Shown here piece by piece: positions 35,618 to 44,541 of a stretch of DNA of 64,000 nucleotides. Below the pieces are notes generated by a model that searched no databases, was not told the origin of the DNA, and saw only the letters and a list, made by a program, of their open reading frames with translations. Source of the stretch: an uncultured Polaribacter sp. (GTDB lineage: Bacteria > Bacteroidota > Bacteroidia > Flavobacteriales > Flavobacteriaceae); contig NZ_CANMVP010000008.1 of assembly GCF_947501385.1 (NCBI RefSeq), forward strand, positions 62,001-126,000, written 5' to 3'. Within the stretch, counting starts at the first letter, position 1; every line of letters starts with the position of its first letter. A program made the translations under genes and the position numbers.

Positions 35618-35668
35618 AGCAAATTAAAATACGTGTAAGATTGCTAAAACAATAATCTATCAACTAAT

Positions 35669-36547
35669 ATGAAAAATTTAAAAAGAATTTCAATCGCGTT
35701 AGGTGTTTTTATCATAGTGGCAGTATCCTTAGTGTCTTGTAATGTAATTTGGACATCCCCTAGTTATTATGATGTTAAGGACCCTATAACAATAGAAAAT
35801 CCAATTATGGATATGGAAACTTATGAAAAGATAATAAATACCCACAGGAGGCCTTATATATATTCTATCAAGTCTTCATCGGGTGGCGAAGCTCATATTT
35901 TGGGAGTTGCCCATACTACTGATGGAAATCACCCACAATTTGAAACAATTAAAAAGTTGTGGAATGAGGCCAATCCTTCGGTTGCGCTTGTTGAAGGAAG
36001 ACTTGGCTTTTTGTTCACATGGTTTCAAGATCCTATTAAAAAGTATGGTGAAGGGGGACTAGTATCCCAGTTGACAAAAAAAAATGGGGTTGATTTATTC
36101 ACTTGGGAGCCAGCTAGGGAAGACGAAATTGAACTATTAATGAAGGAATTTCCAGTTGAACAAATTGCCATGTTTTATTCCTTTCGGCCTTATTTCAGTA
36201 ATATGAGACATGATAAGCCAGAAAATCCTGAGAAAAAACTACAAGAATATTTAGATAGTAGAACAGATTATAAACATATCAGAGGCATTTATAAATCTTG
36301 GGAGGAATTGGACCGTTTATGGAAGGAAGATTTTCCCAGTATTGATTGGAGAGATTATAGTGATATGTACGGGTGGCCAGAGGGTTATCTTAGTGATATA
36401 GCTAATTCATCCAATTTGGCGAGAGACTATCATATGGTACAAACAATCATTGAATTAGTAAATGATGGGCAAACAGTATTTGTTACCATGGGAGCTAGCC
36501 ATGCGCCTAGAATTGAAAAATCTTTGAGGGTTGCAATAACAAACTAA
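35669..36547 (+). CDS. TIKI/TraB-like lipoprotein
   Basis: The 292-residue protein has an SPII signal with lipobox Cys24 (SLVSC). The superfamily motifs are HILGVAHTTD with His82, PSVALVEGRLGF with Glu109, and VFVTMGASHAPRIEKSL near the C-terminus. The pattern (AHT, EG, GxSH) is closer to the classical TraB/TIKI layout than the protein at 31418. It should act in the periplasm or at the surface. It lies between the CPBP protease and serine hydrolase genes on the same strand. Confidence 0.65.
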   Translation: MKNLKRISIALGVFIIVAVSLVSCNVIWTSPSYYDVKDPITIENPIMDMETYEKIINTHRRPYIYSIKSSSGGEAHILGVAHTTDGNHPQFETIKKLWNEANPSVALVEGRLGFLFTWFQDPIKKYGEGGLVSQLTKKNGVDLFTWEPAREDEIELLMKEFPVEQIAMFYSFRPYFSNMRHDKPENPEKKLQEYLDSRTDYKHIRGIYKSWEELDRLWKEDFPSIDWRDYSDMYGWPEGYLSDIANSSNLARDYHMVQTIIELVNDGQTVFVTMGASHAPRIEKSLRVAITN

Positions 36548-36576
36548 ACTCATTTTAAACAATTTTAAACATATAG

Positions 36577-37776
36577 ATGAAAAAAACAATACTGCTATTA
36601 ATAACATCAATGTTGTTTGGATGTTATGCCAAAAGAGAGCACATTAATAAATTAGATGGGTCGCAAATTTCAAAATCTGAGTTGACTATAAAAATCCAAT
36701 CATTAATTGAAGTGGCTAACGTTGCAGGAATTTCTACCACTATATTCAACAATAATAAAACAGTTTACCAAAAATCCTTTGGTTATGCCAATCTTGAAAC
36801 AAAAGACACACTTACTGCAAAAAACGTTTTTTATAGTGCTTCTCTTAGTAAGGCCGTTTTTGGATATTTGGTGGCTCAACTGGTAGTTGACGGAGTCATA
36901 GACCTTGACAAACCTCTTTACGAATATTTAGATAAACCGCTTCCTGAATATGAATTCGGAAATGAACGAAAGAGTTATAAAGATTTAGCTAATGATAAGC
37001 GGTATGAAAAAATTACTGCGAGAATGTGTTTATCTCACACTACTGGGTTTCCCAACTGGAGGTGGATGACAAGAGAAAGTGATTTCTTTAGAGAGGGTAA
37101 AATTAGGTTTCTTATAGACCCAGATACAAGGTATTACTATTCGGGAGAAGGAATTCAGTTATTGCAATTCGTAATAGAGAAAATCACCAATAAAAATTTG
37201 GAAGAATTAGCTCAAGAAAAAGTATTTCAACCATTACATATGGATATGACCAGCTATGTCTGGAAAGAAAAATTCAATAATAAATATTGCAATGGGCATA
37301 CATCTAATGGGGTGGTAATAGCTAAAGATAGAAGAGATAGAGCAAATGCAGCAGGGTCAATGGAAACAACAACCGAAGATTATTCTAAATTTATCCAACA
37401 CCTCTTAGAGCAAACTGAAATCAAATCCGAGGTAACTAATTTGTTATACGAATCAAATATTAGAATAACATCAAAAACGCAGTTTGGGTATCAGGCTTGG
37501 CAAGATATCGATGAAAATGATTCCATAGAATTAAGTTATGGTTTGGGCTGGGGCTTGTTAAAGTCACCTTTCGGAAAGGGAATGTTTAAAGAAGGACATG
37601 GCGAAGGATTTCAACATTACTCTATCATTTTTCCAGATAAAGATATTGGTATAATAATCTTATCTAACAGTGATAATGCAGAGAGTATTTTTAAAGAACT
37701 TTTAGAAATAACAATTGGAGATACTTATACCCCTTGGCAATGGGAAAGATATATTCCATATAATCATAGGAAATAG
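36577..37776 (+). CDS. Serine hydrolase (class C beta-lactamase/DD-peptidase fold), lipoprotein
   Basis: The 399-residue protein has an SPII signal (lipobox Cys16, MLFGC) and the SxxK active site as Ser89-Leu-Ser-Lys92 in FYSASLSKAVFGYL. A Tyr-Ser-Gly (YYSGEG) occupies the YxN position, and HGEGFQHYSIIFPD replaces the KTG-type strand. Most such periplasmic proteins are esterases or peptidases rather than true beta-lactamases. It is 29 bp downstream of the TIKI-like gene. Confidence 0.85.
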   Translation: MKKTILLLITSMLFGCYAKREHINKLDGSQISKSELTIKIQSLIEVANVAGISTTIFNNNKTVYQKSFGYANLETKDTLTAKNVFYSASLSKAVFGYLVAQLVVDGVIDLDKPLYEYLDKPLPEYEFGNERKSYKDLANDKRYEKITARMCLSHTTGFPNWRWMTRESDFFREGKIRFLIDPDTRYYYSGEGIQLLQFVIEKITNKNLEELAQEKVFQPLHMDMTSYVWKEKFNNKYCNGHTSNGVVIAKDRRDRANAAGSMETTTEDYSKFIQHLLEQTEIKSEVTNLLYESNIRITSKTQFGYQAWQDIDENDSIELSYGLGWGLLKSPFGKGMFKEGHGEGFQHYSIIFPDKDIGIIILSNSDNAESIFKELLEITIGDTYTPWQWERYIPYNHRK

Positions 37777-37846
37777 CTGTTTATAACAACACATCTAAAA
37801 TATTACTTTTATGTAACCTAAAATATTTTTGCAATTTACTTCAATT

Positions 37847-38356
37847 ATGAAAAAAGAACTATTAATTTTCTTGACAATTTTAATTTCAAATCTATCTTTT
37901 TCACAACACTCTGAAACGGATACCATTTCAAAAGCTAAAATAAAAGAGTTGAATTTTATAGTTGGAGATTGGATAGGAAAAGGTTGGATGATGGGTGAAA
38001 ATGGAAAATCTAAATTCGATCAAACTGAAAAAATTCAATTCAAATTAGATTCAACGGCAATTTTAATCGAAGGGAAAGGCAAATCAAACGGTGAAGTTAT
38101 ACATAACGCCCTTGCTATTCTTACTTATAATAAAAAAGACGATAATTACGTATTCAGATCATTTCTGCCAAGTGGTCAAAATGCAAAATTTAAAGCAGAA
38201 CTAATTGATAACAAATTATATTGGTATCCGAATGAAAACGTAAGATACATTATTTGGCAAAATGAAAATGAGCAATGGTTGGAAAAAGGTGAATTTAAAA
38301 GAGAAGGAAAATGGTCTCAGTTCTTTGAAATGACCTTGAACAGAAATGATAAATAA
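37847..38356 (+). CDS. Secreted DUF1579-like beta-barrel protein
   Basis: Using the ATG at 37847 gives 169 residues with a signal peptide (MKKELLIFLTILISNLSFSQ). The mature part reads like a small lipocalin-type barrel: LNFIVGDWIGKGWMM, ILIEGKGKSNGEVIHNALAIL, WYPNENVRYIIWQNENEQW. Proteins of this DUF1579-like pattern occur widely in Bacteroidota without an assigned function. Confidence 0.65.
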   Translation: MKKELLIFLTILISNLSFSQHSETDTISKAKIKELNFIVGDWIGKGWMMGENGKSKFDQTEKIQFKLDSTAILIEGKGKSNGEVIHNALAILTYNKKDDNYVFRSFLPSGQNAKFKAELIDNKLYWYPNENVRYIIWQNENEQWLEKGEFKREGKWSQFFEMTLNRNDK

Positions 38357-38651
38357 TTTTTCTCAAGTTAATCTTAATGATTTCAAGTGTTTCAAAATCT
38401 GCATAAGGCTAGAGCTATATTATCAGGATTTTGTTCATGGAATAATGTTAGAAATTTTAAGAGTATTAAAATTAAATCATTTATAATAATCAAAGCTTTA
38501 AAAATCAAGCAGATATTTTTTATGCTTAAAAGTAATTGCATTTTCTACAGTTTCAGATACCGTTAGTATACTTATACAAACCGTTCAGATATAATATTTC
38601 AAATACTAGCCAATAATGTGTTATTTGAAAGTACTTTTAAACTATCATAAT

Positions 38652-39380
38652 ATGAAAAAATCTATTTTATTCATCACTATACTTTTCACCATAAGTTTGT
38701 GCCATTCACAAAATAAACTTGAAAATGAAATTCTAGAAGCTTATGACAAATCCGTTTCATCACAGACTGATCAGTTTCAGCCAATAATAGATAGTCTAAA
38801 AGCTTCTTTTATTAAAACAAAAGACCCTATTTACAACTATTGGATTGCCTTTGCCATGTATCGACAAGCTATTTTATCAATGATCAATAAAAATGATAAT
38901 AAAGCATTAAAAATTTTGCAGAAAGGAATTGAACGATTGGAAAAGTCATCTAATAAAAGTTCTGAGAATTTAGCTCTTCAAGGTTCTATGCTTAGTTTCT
39001 CAATTAATTTTCAATCAGATCTCGCTGCTATAATTAGTGCAAAAGCCAATATTTTGTATAATAAAGCGATTCAAGAAAATGATCATAATTTAAGGGCCTA
39101 TTTAGGTGTAGGAAGAAGTGATTATTATAAACCTACAGAATATGGAGGGGGTTTAAAAGTTGAATCATTCCTAAAACAAGCATTGAATAAACCAGATAAA
39201 AGTGGTAATCATGCTTTGGCCCCAACCTGGGGAAGAAATCAAGTTTACTATTATTTGGCAAGCTATTATAAAAGGGAAAACAGAATTGGTGAAGCCAAGC
39301 TTTTTTGTTCTAATGGGCTTAAACTATTTCCTGATGATAGACAGCTAAAAGAATTAAAAAAAGGTTTAGGTCTAAATTAA
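38652..39380 (+). CDS. Secreted TPR-like protein
   Basis: With the ATG at 38652 the protein has 242 residues and a signal peptide (to about residue 20, SLCHSQ). The rest is helical, with TPR-type pairs such as ALKILQKGIERLEKSS and RIGEAKLFCSNGLKLFPDDRQL. It lies 6 bp before a TonB-dependent receptor gene and is probably its partner in the periplasm. The ligand is unknown. The 295 bp before it hold no gene I can recognise. Confidence 0.65.
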   Translation: MKKSILFITILFTISLCHSQNKLENEILEAYDKSVSSQTDQFQPIIDSLKASFIKTKDPIYNYWIAFAMYRQAILSMINKNDNKALKILQKGIERLEKSSNKSSENLALQGSMLSFSINFQSDLAAIISAKANILYNKAIQENDHNLRAYLGVGRSDYYKPTEYGGGLKVESFLKQALNKPDKSGNHALAPTWGRNQVYYYLASYYKRENRIGEAKLFCSNGLKLFPDDRQLKELKKGLGLN

Positions 39381-39386
39381 ATTTTA

Positions 39387-41474
39387 ATGAAGATAATATA
39401 CATTATTTTGCTATTTTCAGTCTTAAATACTTATTCTCAAACAATTATAAGTGGTACTGTTAATGATAAAAAAGGAAAACCGATACCTTTTGCTAATGTA
39501 TACCTAAAAATTTCCTTTGAAGGAAACACTACTAATGAGTCTGGAGAGTTTTCTTTTGTTACAAGTTCCAAAGGAGCATCTACACTTGTAATAAGTAATG
39601 TAGGATACGAAACTTTAGAAAAAAAAATTATTATATCTGGAGAAAGTATGCGTTTAAATCTAATATTAAAAGAAGGTAATACTTTATCAGAAGTGATAAT
39701 TGCTGTAGGAACTTTTGAAGCGAGTGACAAAAAAAGAGCTACAACTTTAAAGCCTCTACAAATTGTAACAAATTCTGCTGCTAGTGGCGATGTATATGGA
39801 GCTTTACAAACTTTACCTGGCACAACTCCTATATTGAATGAAACAGGACTATTTGTGCGTGGAGGTGAAGCATCAGAAACAAAAACAATCATCGATGGGG
39901 CAGTTGTTACAAGACCATTTTTTAGTGATGTGCCAGATATACCATCAAGAGGTCGTTTTGACCCTTTTTTATTCACAGGAATATTATTTAGTACTGGTGG
40001 ATATTCTGCGGAATATGGCCAGGCATTATCATCCGTTCTTATTTTGGACACAAATGATTTTCCTGAAAATGACAACTACAGTTTTGGAATTGATATGGCG
40101 GGGATAAGCGGGAGCTATGTTAAAACTTGGCAAGATAAAACCGCCTTTTTGGCTAGTGTTAGTTATTCTGATTTATCAACTTTATTTTCAATTGTTCCTC
40201 AAAATAGGAAATGGATAACCGCACCAAAAGGTATTGCAGGGTCATTTGGGTTTAGGCATGTAGATAATAATTTGGGAATTTTTAAGTCGTATTTGCAATA
40301 TCAAAAGGGTAACATTGCATTAAAACCTGATTTTTTTGAAAATTTATCATCAGAAAATATATTTGAAAACAGAAATAGTAACCTTTTCTGGAACAATTCA
40401 TTTTATGGATATATAAGTGGAGATTGGAATTTACGTGCTTTAACTGCTGTGAGTTATGATGATAATGAAGATGTGTTTAATGAAAACTCAGAAACTGAAC
40501 ATGATTTATTAGTTCAAGGGCGAATTACCGTTAGTAAAAAGTTAAATCAAACAAAAATAAGAATTGGCACCGAATGGCAATATCACAAAAATGATTATTT
40601 AGAATCTAAAACCTATAATTCTTTACGAGATAATTTTATAGCCACTTATGCTGAATCTGATATTAGACTAAATAAAAAAGTTGGTATGCGAATTGGTGTT
40701 AGGTATGAATATTCTAGCATCTTAAAAAAGTATAATCTTGCACCAAGAATTTCTTTAGGTTATAAAGCAGGAAGTTACTCAAATATTTCAGTAGCATATG
40801 GTAAATTTTATCAAACACCAAACAGCGAATTTTTACGGTTAAACAAACAATTAGATTTTGAGAACGCAACTCATCTCATTGCAAATTATCAATGGAAAAA
40901 GAAACAACAGCTGTTTAGAATAGAAGCATACTATAAAAAATATGACAAATTAATCAAAGAAGACGAATTATCGATATTAGATAATAGCGGTAAAGGATAT
41001 TCAAAAGGCATAGATGTATTTTGGAAAGATGAAAAAAACATTAAAAATTTAAGCTATTGGTTATCTTATTCTTTGTTAGACTCAAAACGTATTTATCGTG
41101 ACTACCCTATTGAAACTACCCCAATTTTTGTAGCCACACATACTTTAAATCTTGTTGCTAATTACAAAATAACCCCTCTTTTGAGGCTAGGTATGACTTA
41201 TACCTATTCTAGTGGAAGACCTTATTATAACCCTAGTAATCCTATTTTTTTAAGTGATAAAACTATGGACTATAATAATTTGAATTTTAGCACTAGCTAT
41301 TTAACTTCAATATTTAAAAATTTTACCGTAATTTATTTTTCATTAAGAAACCCATTGCAGTTCAGTCAAGTTTTAGGTTACCAGTATTCTGAAAATGGAA
41401 CTCAAAGAAGTGAAATAATTCCTTCAACAAACTGGAGCTTCTTTGCTGGAGTTTCTATCTCAATAAAAAAATAA
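39387..41474 (+). CDS. TonB-dependent receptor with carboxypeptidase-regulatory-like domain
   Basis: The 695-residue outer-membrane protein has a signal peptide, a CarboxypepD-reg-like domain at about 20-95 (TIISGTVNDKKGKPIPFANV), a plug at about 120-230 (GALQTLPGTTPILNETGLFVRGGEA) and a beta barrel ending in ...VSISIKK. It is shorter than SusC and lacks a SusD partner, so it may take up a siderophore, metal complex or peptide. It forms a unit with the upstream TPR-like gene. A decayed sensor kinase gene begins 1 bp after the stop. Confidence 0.88.
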   Translation: MKIIYIILLFSVLNTYSQTIISGTVNDKKGKPIPFANVYLKISFEGNTTNESGEFSFVTSSKGASTLVISNVGYETLEKKIIISGESMRLNLILKEGNTLSEVIIAVGTFEASDKKRATTLKPLQIVTNSAASGDVYGALQTLPGTTPILNETGLFVRGGEASETKTIIDGAVVTRPFFSDVPDIPSRGRFDPFLFTGILFSTGGYSAEYGQALSSVLILDTNDFPENDNYSFGIDMAGISGSYVKTWQDKTAFLASVSYSDLSTLFSIVPQNRKWITAPKGIAGSFGFRHVDNNLGIFKSYLQYQKGNIALKPDFFENLSSENIFENRNSNLFWNNSFYGYISGDWNLRALTAVSYDDNEDVFNENSETEHDLLVQGRITVSKKLNQTKIRIGTEWQYHKNDYLESKTYNSLRDNFIATYAESDIRLNKKVGMRIGVRYEYSSILKKYNLAPRISLGYKAGSYSNISVAYGKFYQTPNSEFLRLNKQLDFENATHLIANYQWKKKQQLFRIEAYYKKYDKLIKEDELSILDNSGKGYSKGIDVFWKDEKNIKNLSYWLSYSLLDSKRIYRDYPIETTPIFVATHTLNLVANYKITPLLRLGMTYTYSSGRPYYNPSNPIFLSDKTMDYNNLNFSTSYLTSIFKNFTVIYFSLRNPLQFSQVLGYQYSENGTQRSEIIPSTNWSFFAGVSISIKK

Positions 41475-41475
41475 C

Positions 41476-41673
41476 ATGAACTATAAAAAAACAGTACTTC
41501 ATTTGATATTTTGGGGAGATTTTTTAATATTGTGGAGTACTCATGATTTAGTTTATAATTAAAATTTTTCATCTAACTTAATTTCTAATGTATATACTTT
41601 TATACCATATGCATTTCTTGTCTATTTTAACTTATATATTTTGGTGCTAAAATATCTTCAAAAAAAAAGATGA
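41476..41673 (+). pseudogene. N-terminal remnant of a LytS-like sensor histidine kinase
   Basis: The frame starts ATG at 41476 (MNYKKTVLHLIFWGDFLILW), meets a TAA after LVYN, and continues in the same frame with NFSSNLISNV, then YAFLVYFNLYILVLKYLQKK. This matches the membrane region of flavobacterial LytS-type sensor kinases, whose genes often follow a TonB receptor gene. Everything after KYLQKK is missing, and the sequence passes directly into an unrelated hydrolase remnant, which suggests a deletion. Confidence 0.6.
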
Positions 41674-42157
41674 GAATTTACCTATTGGTCTTTTTTGGCG
41701 CGAATCAAGCAGGATGGATAATTCCAATTGTTGCAAATAAAAACCCATTAGTAGAATTTATGGTATTATTTAGTTGCCCTACGATAACCACTCTTGAACA
41801 ATTAAGATTTCAGTTTTATACAAGTGGAAGAACAGATTTTTAGGAAAATAATACAGAAGAAAATGCACTTGAACATATTAAGAACGACCCTGATAGATAT
41901 CAATTTAAAGCTACTGACCCAAAAGACGTTCTAAAAACTCTTTCTATTCCTGGTCTCTGGCTTTTCGGTGAAAAAGACATCTAGATCCCTGTAAAAATGT
42001 TTATTGAGCATATTAACATTCTAAAATTAAAAAACAAACCTTTCGAATGTGTTTTATTTCCATCATTAGGACACAACATTAATAAAACAAAACCAATAGA
42101 AATTTCGATTAATTGGATACAACAAAAATCTTTGAAAATCAAGAATAGTAAAAGCTA
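41670..42157 (+). pseudogene. Decayed alpha/beta hydrolase
   Basis: From about 41670 one frame reads VFFGANQAGWIIPIVANKN, PTITTLEQLRF, a stop, ENNTEENALEHIKNDPDRY, LSIPGLWLFGEKDI, a second stop, IPVKMFIEHI and FPSLGHNINK. It is the C-terminal half of a dipeptidyl-peptidase/dienelactone-hydrolase-like enzyme with the Asp and His elements. The nucleophile elbow has Asn in place of Ser (GANQAG), and there are two in-frame stops (near 41841 and 41982). The N-terminal half is absent. Confidence 0.75.
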
Positions 42158-42187
42158 ATAAGAATCGAATTAGAATAATAAAGCACT

Positions 42188-42310
42188 GCCTACAACGTAT
42201 ATAATTAATTGCTGTGGCAAGTGCTTATTTGAAAATTCCTTCGGAATTTTATTGGTTTCGTATTTGTTTACTAAATTAGTTACGTAACAATCGCAACTAA
42301 GCCATAGACA
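42188..42310. repeat. Probable dispersed intergenic repeat with hairpin
   Basis: The stretch beginning GCCTACAACGTATATAATTA and running through GTTTACTAAATTAGTTACGT looks like an intergenic repeat I have seen in several Flavobacteriaceae genomes. It holds a tight hairpin: AAAATTCC (42232-42239) and GGAATTTT (42243-42250) around TTC. No second copy is in this window, so the repeat status is from memory. Confidence 0.45.
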
Positions 42311-42464
42311 AGTGCGTTTACGCAATTTGAAAACCGAAATCTGTCATTTAAAAACAGGCTGAAATAGTGCGATTTTTCTACACTACACTTTATTAATGCC
42401 GATATTAACTACAATATAGGTTATTAAAATTATATTAACTACATTTGTTGTAAATACCTAAAAA

Positions 42465-42797
42465 ATGAATCAAAAAACACTTGGAGAATTTGAAGAAGTT
42501 GTTTTACTAATTGTGGCAATTCTCAATGGGGAAGCGTATAGTGTAAGTATTATAACAGAAATTGATGAACGACTACATCGAAATGTCAGCTTGGGAGCAA
42601 TTCAAACCGTTTTGAAGAGATTAGAGAGTAAAGGTTTATTGAAGTCAGAATTTGGAGATGCCACAAACGAAAGAGGTGGAAAACGAAAACGCCTCTATGA
42701 AATTACCGCAGTGGGCCAGAAACTGCTTAACCACACAAAAGCACAAAGAAACTCACTTTGGGATGCTATGCCAAGACTTTCATTCAAATTACATTAG
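42465..42797 (+). CDS. PadR-family transcriptional regulator
   Basis: The 110-residue winged-helix protein has the PadR pattern: LGEFEEVVLLIVAILNGEAYSVSIITEI, GAIQTVLKRLESKGLLKSEFGD and KRKRLYEITAVGQKLL. PadR proteins usually repress adjacent membrane or transporter genes. Its stop codon is immediately followed by the start of the permease-prefix gene. In Bacteroidota, PadR next to a permease-prefix protein is normally an ABC-export regulator pair. Confidence 0.88.
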   Translation: MNQKTLGEFEEVVLLIVAILNGEAYSVSIITEIDERLHRNVSLGAIQTVLKRLESKGLLKSEFGDATNERGGKRKRLYEITAVGQKLLNHTKAQRNSLWDAMPRLSFKLH

Positions 42798-43322
42798 ATG
42801 AAACAGCAACAACATAAACCGTCTCGATTGGTAGTAGCATTCTTTCATTGGTTTTGTCATCCTGATTATAGAGAAGAAATAGAAGGCGATTTAATGGAGC
42901 GTTTTAGCGTTTATTTTGAAAAATATGGATACAACAAAGCAAATAGACTCTTTGTGAAAGAGGTTATTTTTCTGTTTCGTCCGTCTATTATTGGAAATAT
43001 TTATCATTTAACTCATACAGACACTATGGAAATTACGAATCAAAACAAAAGACTTGTCGCTATTTTGGCTACTGCGATAGCAGTACTATTAGTCCCTTTT
43101 ATAGCAATGAACTTTACTAATGATGTAAATTGGAAAATTTTTGATTTTCTCGTTGCAGGTGTTTTATTAATTGGAACAGGACTAACACTTGAATTTATTT
43201 TAAGGAAAATAAAGACCTTACGATTTAGAATTCTATTTGGCATAGCATTGTTCTTGGTTCTAATGCTAATTTGGGTCGAACTTGCCGTTGGAATTTTTGG
43301 GACTGTAATTGCAGGGAGCTAA
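42798..43322 (+). CDS. Permease-prefix domain fused to a three-helix membrane domain
   Basis: Residues 1-75 (PSRLVVAFFHWFCHPDYREE, then IEGDLMERFSVYF and FLFRPSIIGNI) match the permease prefix domain that begins MacB/FtsX-type ABC permeases beside PadR genes in Bacteroidota. Instead of the permease, the protein continues after residue 80 with a short membrane domain (VNWKIFDFLVAGVLLIGTGL and further helices) of a type usually found as a separate protein. This looks like a gene fusion by deletion, giving 174 residues. It overlaps neither neighbour when the DoxX-like start at 43342 is used. Confidence 0.65.
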   Translation: MKQQQHKPSRLVVAFFHWFCHPDYREEIEGDLMERFSVYFEKYGYNKANRLFVKEVIFLFRPSIIGNIYHLTHTDTMEITNQNKRLVAILATAIAVLLVPFIAMNFTNDVNWKIFDFLVAGVLLIGTGLTLEFILRKIKTLRFRILFGIALFLVLMLIWVELAVGIFGTVIAGS

Positions 43323-43341
43323 AAAACGAATCAGTTTAGGT

Positions 43342-44037
43342 ATGAGGGTAGATAAAATACATTACCAAGCAAGGAAAAATAAGTGGCTTGGCTACTTTGC
43401 AATATTCTGCAGAATAACACTTGCTTTAGGTTTTATCCCGTCAGGTATGCAAAAAATTCTTGGAGAAAGATTTACTGTTTTAGCTGTTAATCACCCAATG
43501 GGTAATTTTTTGGACGCTTTTTTTCACACGGGATATTATTATACATTTGTTGGAATCATGCAAGTATTGGCTGCTATTCTATTACTGATTCCCAGAACAG
43601 TTTCCATTGGAGCTTTTATTTACTTTCCAATAATTTTAAACATCTGCATTTTATCACTATCAGTTAGATTTGACGGCTCTCAAATTACATCACCTTTAAT
43701 GGTTTGTGCTGTGTTGTTCCTTCTTTGTTGGGATTACCATAAATTCAAAAAGATATTTCCTTTCAATCATAACATTTCTAAACAGGATTTACCCACTAAA
43801 GACGAATTGACTAAAAAGTTTCCTTTTAAATTCTTTGCAGGAGTCTTAGCAGTAATACTTTTAGTCGTATTTCATACTAGGATATTTTATACAATTTTAC
43901 CTAGAAACACTCTTTCAGATTGCACTACCCAATGCCATGATAAAAATGATAAATCGTGTATTGATTTTTGTGAATGTATCCACAAAGAAGGTAAATCACT
44001 TGAAAAATGCTTGGAAGAATTCGATAAAAGGAATTGA
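43342..44037 (+). CDS. DoxX-like membrane protein with Cys-rich tail
   Basis: With ATG at 43342 the protein has 231 residues (an upstream in-frame start at 43309 would overlap the preceding gene by 14 bp). Four hydrophobic helices resemble DoxX-like proteins (GFIPSGMQKILGERF, GIMQVLAAILLLIPRTVSIG). A fifth helix near 165-185 leads to a C-terminal tail with six cysteines (SDCTTQCHDKNDKSC, then IDFCECIHKEGKSLEKC). The tail could bind metal or form disulfides. It is probably co-transcribed with the PadR gene. Confidence 0.7.
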   Translation: MRVDKIHYQARKNKWLGYFAIFCRITLALGFIPSGMQKILGERFTVLAVNHPMGNFLDAFFHTGYYYTFVGIMQVLAAILLLIPRTVSIGAFIYFPIILNICILSLSVRFDGSQITSPLMVCAVLFLLCWDYHKFKKIFPFNHNISKQDLPTKDELTKKFPFKFFAGVLAVILLVVFHTRIFYTILPRNTLSDCTTQCHDKNDKSCIDFCECIHKEGKSLEKCLEEFDKRN

Positions 44038-44231
44038 GTATTTATCAAAAACATTAAAAGACAAACTGACTCTTCCTAAATAAAGGCTACATCATTTTTA
44101 AAGTTAGATACTTTATAAAACCGTCTTTTTAAATACTCCAATTCAACGCCAAACTGTGAAGCATGTTTATAATGCTGTAGGGTATGTCAATTGTTTTTCT
44201 TTTTATACTCTTTACCACTATAGTTATATTC

Positions 44232-44323
44232 AAATACATATAAAATACAATTATTTATATTTATTATATCTAAATACATATAATTTAGTATTTTTACGTA
44301 TATTTATATTTAAAAGCATATAA
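44232..44323 (+). promoter_or_regulatory. Three operator-like repeats spaced 40 bp before hipB
   Basis: AAATACATATAA at 44232-44243 and again at 44272-44283, and AAAAGCATATAA at 44312-44323, start exactly 40 bp apart. The last one ends on the first base of the hipB start codon. HipB-type HTH repressors bind several operators ahead of their own operon, so these are candidate binding sites. The rest of the 285-bp gap is AT-rich and shows nothing else. Confidence 0.6.
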
Positions 44324-44541
44324 TGAAATTATTATCAGCATTTGTAAAAGACCGTAGAAAAGAAGTACGCCTTACGCAAGAAGAGTTTGCAGAACGTGCA
44401 GGTGTCGCTTTAACAGTAGTACGTAAAATAGAACAGGGTAAAACCAATTTAAATCTAGAAAAAGTGAATTTAGTTTTAGCTATGTTTGGGCATGAACTAG
44501 CACCTGTAGCTATAAAAAAAGTAGACGATGAGACGAGGTAA
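44323..44541 (+). CDS. hipB: HipB-like HTH antitoxin/repressor
   Basis: The 72-residue Xre-type protein (KDRRKEVRLTQEEFAERAGVALTVVRKIEQG) is the DNA-binding member of a HipBST module. It represses its operon and in characterised systems supports toxin control. The stop overlaps the hipS start by 14 bp. Three CATATAA repeats lie upstream as putative operators. Confidence 0.88.
   Translation: MKLLSAFVKDRRKEVRLTQEEFAERAGVALTVVRKIEQGKTNLNLEKVNLVLAMFGHELAPVAIKKVDDETR

Noticed and set aside
39437..40075. Open frame of 212 codons opposite the TonB receptor gene
   Set aside because: The plus-strand receptor has a signal peptide, plug and barrel; the antisense frame shows none of these and no known motif.
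41670..42157. Active alpha/beta hydrolase
   Set aside because: Two in-frame stops, loss of the N-terminal half and Asn at the nucleophile position rule out activity.
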